Positions 61,872-64,000 of a stretch of DNA of 64,000 nt are shown piece after piece. The notes beneath the pieces are model-generated. The model searched no databases and was not told the origin of the DNA. It saw nothing but the letters and a program-made list of their open reading frames with translations. Location of the stretch: contig JAGFBZ010000184.1 of NCBI GenBank assembly GCA_018398805.1, forward strand, positions 296,073 to 360,072, in the 5' to 3' direction. Each line of letters begins with the position of its first letter. The stretch's first letter is position 1. Source of the stretch: Hirundichthys speculiger (Eukaryota; Chordata; Actinopteri; Beloniformes; Exocoetidae). The position numbers were made by a program, and so were the translations under genes.

Positions 61872-63727
61872 CCCGCAAAGTTACTTTAAAAAAATGTCAT
61901 TTTCTTCCAAGGGTCCAAGTGTGGGCTAAATGTACCAGCATGGTGTGCTTTGTGTGTTTATCAATGCAGCTCAAAGTGTTTACAGTCCCTGCCAAGTTTT
62001 CCTGAGATTGAGAAAACATTCCCAGCTCTGGGAATCCTGAGGCTCTGCCACACACACATACACCCACAAACACCTGCAGAGAGGCACCTCAATCAGCCAA
62101 TTAGGTCATCAAGGGGATCTCTCATCGCAAAACAGGCCCACTGCCATTTCCAAATGATGGGGACACACACACACATATGCACACACTCGCCATTCTCAAC
62201 TGTCTTCAAACTCTAGAGACACGCAGATCACACACTTGTGCAAGCAGTGAGATACATGCCATCCCCGTGGAAACCCAAACGGACGTGTGCGCAGCTCAAA
62301 CAACACACGTGGCCCCCTAACTCATTATGGGTCCGCTGATCAAAAAGAATGATGCTCGGTGTAACTATCTACCAGAGGAGGGTGGTGGGAAAAGAGGAAT
62401 TTGGACAAAAGGCGGCCCGTTGCGGCTCAGCGTCGGCACAGACCAGCAGCTCATGGCGGCAGCCCCCTCTGTTTACTAGCGGCTAATTAATTCGCCACAT
62501 ATGCTGGGAACATCTGTCGCTAGTGACCTGCCGGGAGAGCAGAGGACGCACTGCTGCGACAGTCCGCTCCCCCCCACTCTCATTAGCACGCACACACATA
62601 CAGTCTCACACACACAGACAATCATACGCATGCACAAGAGGGATGCACACAGATAGACATGGATGAATGTGTGTGCATGCGTGAACAGACCCGCATAGCT
62701 TCACATGTCAAGATGTAACTAGACTGAAACAATCACAAACTTTGATCCACCTTTGGTTCAGGACATGTCTAAGTCATCGCTCTACAACACACGAAGATGA
62801 GATGAGGTGAATCATTTACAACACACTGCATTTAACACTTTTTGCCTCATTGTTGGTGGCGATATTCAACACACAACCAGAGATAGGGAGTAAAAGCTCC
62901 TTAAGTTTTGAATATGAAGAGAAAAACATTTACTCACTCTTTCAGGTATATAAAGTTCATAGTTACAGCTACCGTAAAAATTAGCAGCCATTTATTTTGC
63001 CACACTGCCCTTCATGGTGAGGAGAGTTAAAGCCAAACTTGGTGAAATAAAAAAAAGTGAAGCTCTGTGAGAGTGCAAACCGCAGCACCAGCAGAAAAAC
63101 TCCCAGCAGCCAATCGGATTCATTAACCTCCACCATCCAAAAATCCCTGAGGGGGGACCTACAGAGACAAAGACAAACTCTCTTCCCCTTGTGTCCTGTG
63201 TGCCCCCCCCATTAAACTGATCCCGTCCTCCCACCCTCCCTCACATGCTGCCTACTACTCGGATTCAACGCAAGAACAGCTCACAGGAACAGAATTAACA
63301 GAGGATGGTGCTCAGATGTCATGTTGAAACATCCGTTCATCCGTCCGTCAATTCTGCTCACTGGAGAGACGATGAACTCATGAACTCACATAGCAAAAAA
63401 AATAGAATGAAATAAAGAAAAAACACTGTAAAAGTGAAAAAGTAGAGAACACTAAGAAAATGCCATGACGTTCGCATGAACAGTCTGGAATCTGAATATG
63501 ACTTAAACCAGTCTAATGCTCATGAAGCTCCTTGAATCCCAATAAAATATTCAAGGCTCTCTGACAGAATTCCACGATCAACTGTATCAGATGCTCCACT
63601 GAGATCTAATAGGATCCACGTAGTCACATTTCACATGGACCATGAAGAGGTAATCAGTGGTAACTTTCACCAGCGTTGTTTTCTGTGCAACGAGGCTTAA
63701 ATCCTGACCGAAACTCTTCAAACAAAT
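61867..63727. other. Intergenic, no gene seen
   Basis: Short CA repeats near 62162-62174 and 62590-62612. The block 62390-62560 (GCGGCTAATTAATTCGCCAC, ATATGCTGGGAACATC, GACCTGCCGGGAG) is GC-balanced, non-repetitive and may be regulatory. Confidence 0.35.
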
Positions 63728-64000
63728 CATCCATCCATCCATCCATTATCTATACCCGTTTCATCCTCCAAAGGGTCACGGGGATCTGCTGGAGCCTATC
63801 CCAGCCGTCTACGGGCAAAAGGCAGGGTTACACCCTGGACAGGTCGCCAGTCCATCACAGGGCCACATGCAGACAAACAACCACTCACACTCACATTCAC
63901 TCCTACGGGCAATTTAGAACCACCAATGAACCTGACATGCATGTCTTTGGACTGTGGGAGGAAGCCGGAGTACTCGGAGGAAACCCACGCAAGCACGAGG
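63728..64000 (-). mobile_element. L2-type LINE 3' region, running off the window
   Basis: CATC tandem tail at 63730-63746, then plus-strand blocks that I know from a very common fish L2-type repeat: GGAGCCTATCCCAGCCGTC, TACACCCTGGACAGGTCGCC, TCACACTCACATTCAC, ACATGCATGTCTTTGGACTG, GTGGGAGGAAGCCGGAGTAC. Orientation is minus by tail position. The element continues past 64000. Confidence 0.85.

Overview
The window looks like teleost fish chromosomal DNA, probably percomorph. It is AT-rich, intron- and microsatellite-rich, and carries Rex3, L2-type, Tc1/mariner-like and hAT repeats typical of fish. The only cellular gene I can support is the 5' part of greb1 (growth regulation by estrogen in breast cancer 1) on the minus strand. 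Six coding exons lie between 7244 (start codon) and 1421. Their phases all agree and they give about 286 N-terminal codons. The gene runs off the left edge. A CpG-rich block ending in a good splice donor at 12583 is a plausible noncoding first exon with promoter, which would make 7252-12582 intron 1.

Layout. 1-7251: greb1 exons; the intron between the first two coding exons (4288-7090) is almost entirely a 5'-truncated, frameshifted Rex3 LINE in the same orientation as the gene. The next intron (4068-4179) appears to use a GC-AG splice pair. 7252-12790: intron 1 and the candidate promoter. 12.8-64 kb: a gene-poor stretch with no supportable cellular exon. It holds decayed transposons: Tc1-like relics at 13.0-14.0, 33.0-34.2, 36.35-36.8, 38.35-38.5 and 57.4-58.1 kb; a THAP-domain relic at 40.9-41.4 kb; a foldback element at 47.05-47.62 kb; a hAT element with an exact 8-bp target duplication at 48.26-49.34 kb; a second BED-finger hAT-like element at 60.77-61.80 kb; and LINE tails. 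Between them are many microsatellites, purine/pyrimidine-skewed blocks and several compositionally ordinary islands rich in homeodomain- and octamer-like sites that could be enhancers.

The most notable points are the greb1 intron structure (LINE tail 26 bp from a splice acceptor, GC donor in the next intron), a dispersed repeat family seen three times (27.4, 32.2 and 47.9 kb) whose copy at 48.2 kb is interrupted by the hAT element while a related copy at 31.93 kb shows the uninterrupted site, and two hAT-like elements that keep only their BED-finger ORF. I see no bacterial-type system, CRISPR array, tRNA or rRNA. Gene and family names rest on recall of protein and repeat families, not on searches.
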